From: a virus
IMG/VR virus record: IMGVR_UViG_3300032241_000606
Coordinates: 1-29,662 of that record
Length of the DNA stretch: 29,662 nucleotides
Strand: one strand, 5' to 3'
Part shown: positions 29,534-29,662 of the stretch, piece by piece
Layout of the letters: the number at the start of each line of letters is the position of its first letter
Numbering within the stretch: the stretch's first letter is position 1
The notes under the pieces: model-generated
Databases searched by the model: none
Told to the model about the DNA's origin: nothing
The model's input: only the letters and a program-made list of their open reading frames with translations
Position numbers and translations under genes: made by a program

Positions 29534-29662
29534 CGTTGTTCTCCTTTAGTGTTACACCATTGATAACTCGCTTGCCTTTAACATCTGCTAGCATGCGCTC
29601 AAGACAAAAGATAAGACCCTCAAGAGTCTCGTCCCCTGAGCATACGTTCGTATACCCTGAGA
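29526..29662 (-). CDS. Small protein, 5' end outside the window
   Basis: The frame is open from the window edge to a TGA at 29526, giving 44 visible residues (SGDETLEGLIFCLERMLADV, then KGKRVINGVTLKENNDD). It overlaps the next start by eight bases, as the other genes here do. Function unknown; the real start is beyond the window. Confidence 0.6.
   Translation of the reverse strand, partial: SGYTNVCSGDETLEGLIFCLERMLADVKGKRVINGVTLKENNDD

Noticed and set aside
1-29662. tRNA genes, integrase or other lysogeny markers
   Set aside because: No cloverleaf with the usual GTTC-type arm and no recombinase motif was found by reading; a covariance-model scan was not possible.

Overview
The window looks like one long piece of a tailed-phage genome (Caudoviricetes, podovirus-like by its virion proteins), probably lytic and infecting a Gram-negative bacterium. 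The reasons are: nearly gapless gene packing, long co-directional gene runs joined by ATGA/TAATG start-stop overlaps, Shine-Dalgarno-led genes, a phage replication set (family A DNA polymerase, AEP-type primase-helicase, SNF2 helicase, several nucleases), low-complexity virion proteins and many tiny unknown genes. I see no integrase, rRNA, tRNA, insertion sequence or CRISPR array. The host cannot be named from the sequence. Capsid, portal, terminase and lysis genes are not in the window.

Layout. Positions 1-10963 (+ strand) hold five virion-type genes: a Pro/Thr tandem-repeat protein cut by the window start, three Gly/Gln/Ala-rich proteins, and a 2092-residue polyvalent protein with a HELLH metalloprotease-like motif and a C-terminal region resembling the LPD38 domain of giant ejected phage proteins. 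A hairpin terminator near 10967-10990 separates this run from a long convergent minus-strand block.

Positions 11061-21657 (- strand) are the replication operon. In transcription order: VRR-NUC nuclease, unknown, DNA polymerase, two micro-genes, a small unknown, a Cas4/RecB-like nuclease with four cysteines placed as for an iron-sulfur cluster, two paralogous small genes, HNH nuclease, SNF2 helicase, unknown, a Cys4 protein that may bind ssDNA, a small HTH protein, primase-helicase and a 64-residue protein overlapping the primase end. A sigma70-like promoter sits directly in front of the VRR-NUC gene. The 218-base non-coding hub before it also holds a perfect 17-bp operator and a perfect 11-bp inverted repeat.

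Positions 21876-29662 (- strand) are accessory or early genes: an HTH-DUF3310 protein, a ribbon-helix-helix protein, a chain of very small genes (several encoding single-span membrane peptides), and a MoxR-type AAA+ ATPase next to a HEXXH/VWA protein and a DUF3150-like protein. A good promoter precedes the ATPase gene.

The strongest unexplained signal is a palindrome, consensus CCCTAACA-W-TGTTAGGG. Its 11-base core is present nine times between 21.7 and 29.4 kb, and I found none in the first 21.7 kb. Copies lie in promoter regions, over start codons and inside coding sequence in different reading frames. This suggests a DNA-level site (operator, stoperator or partition/packaging mark) belonging to the MoxR/VWA region and the replication promoter.
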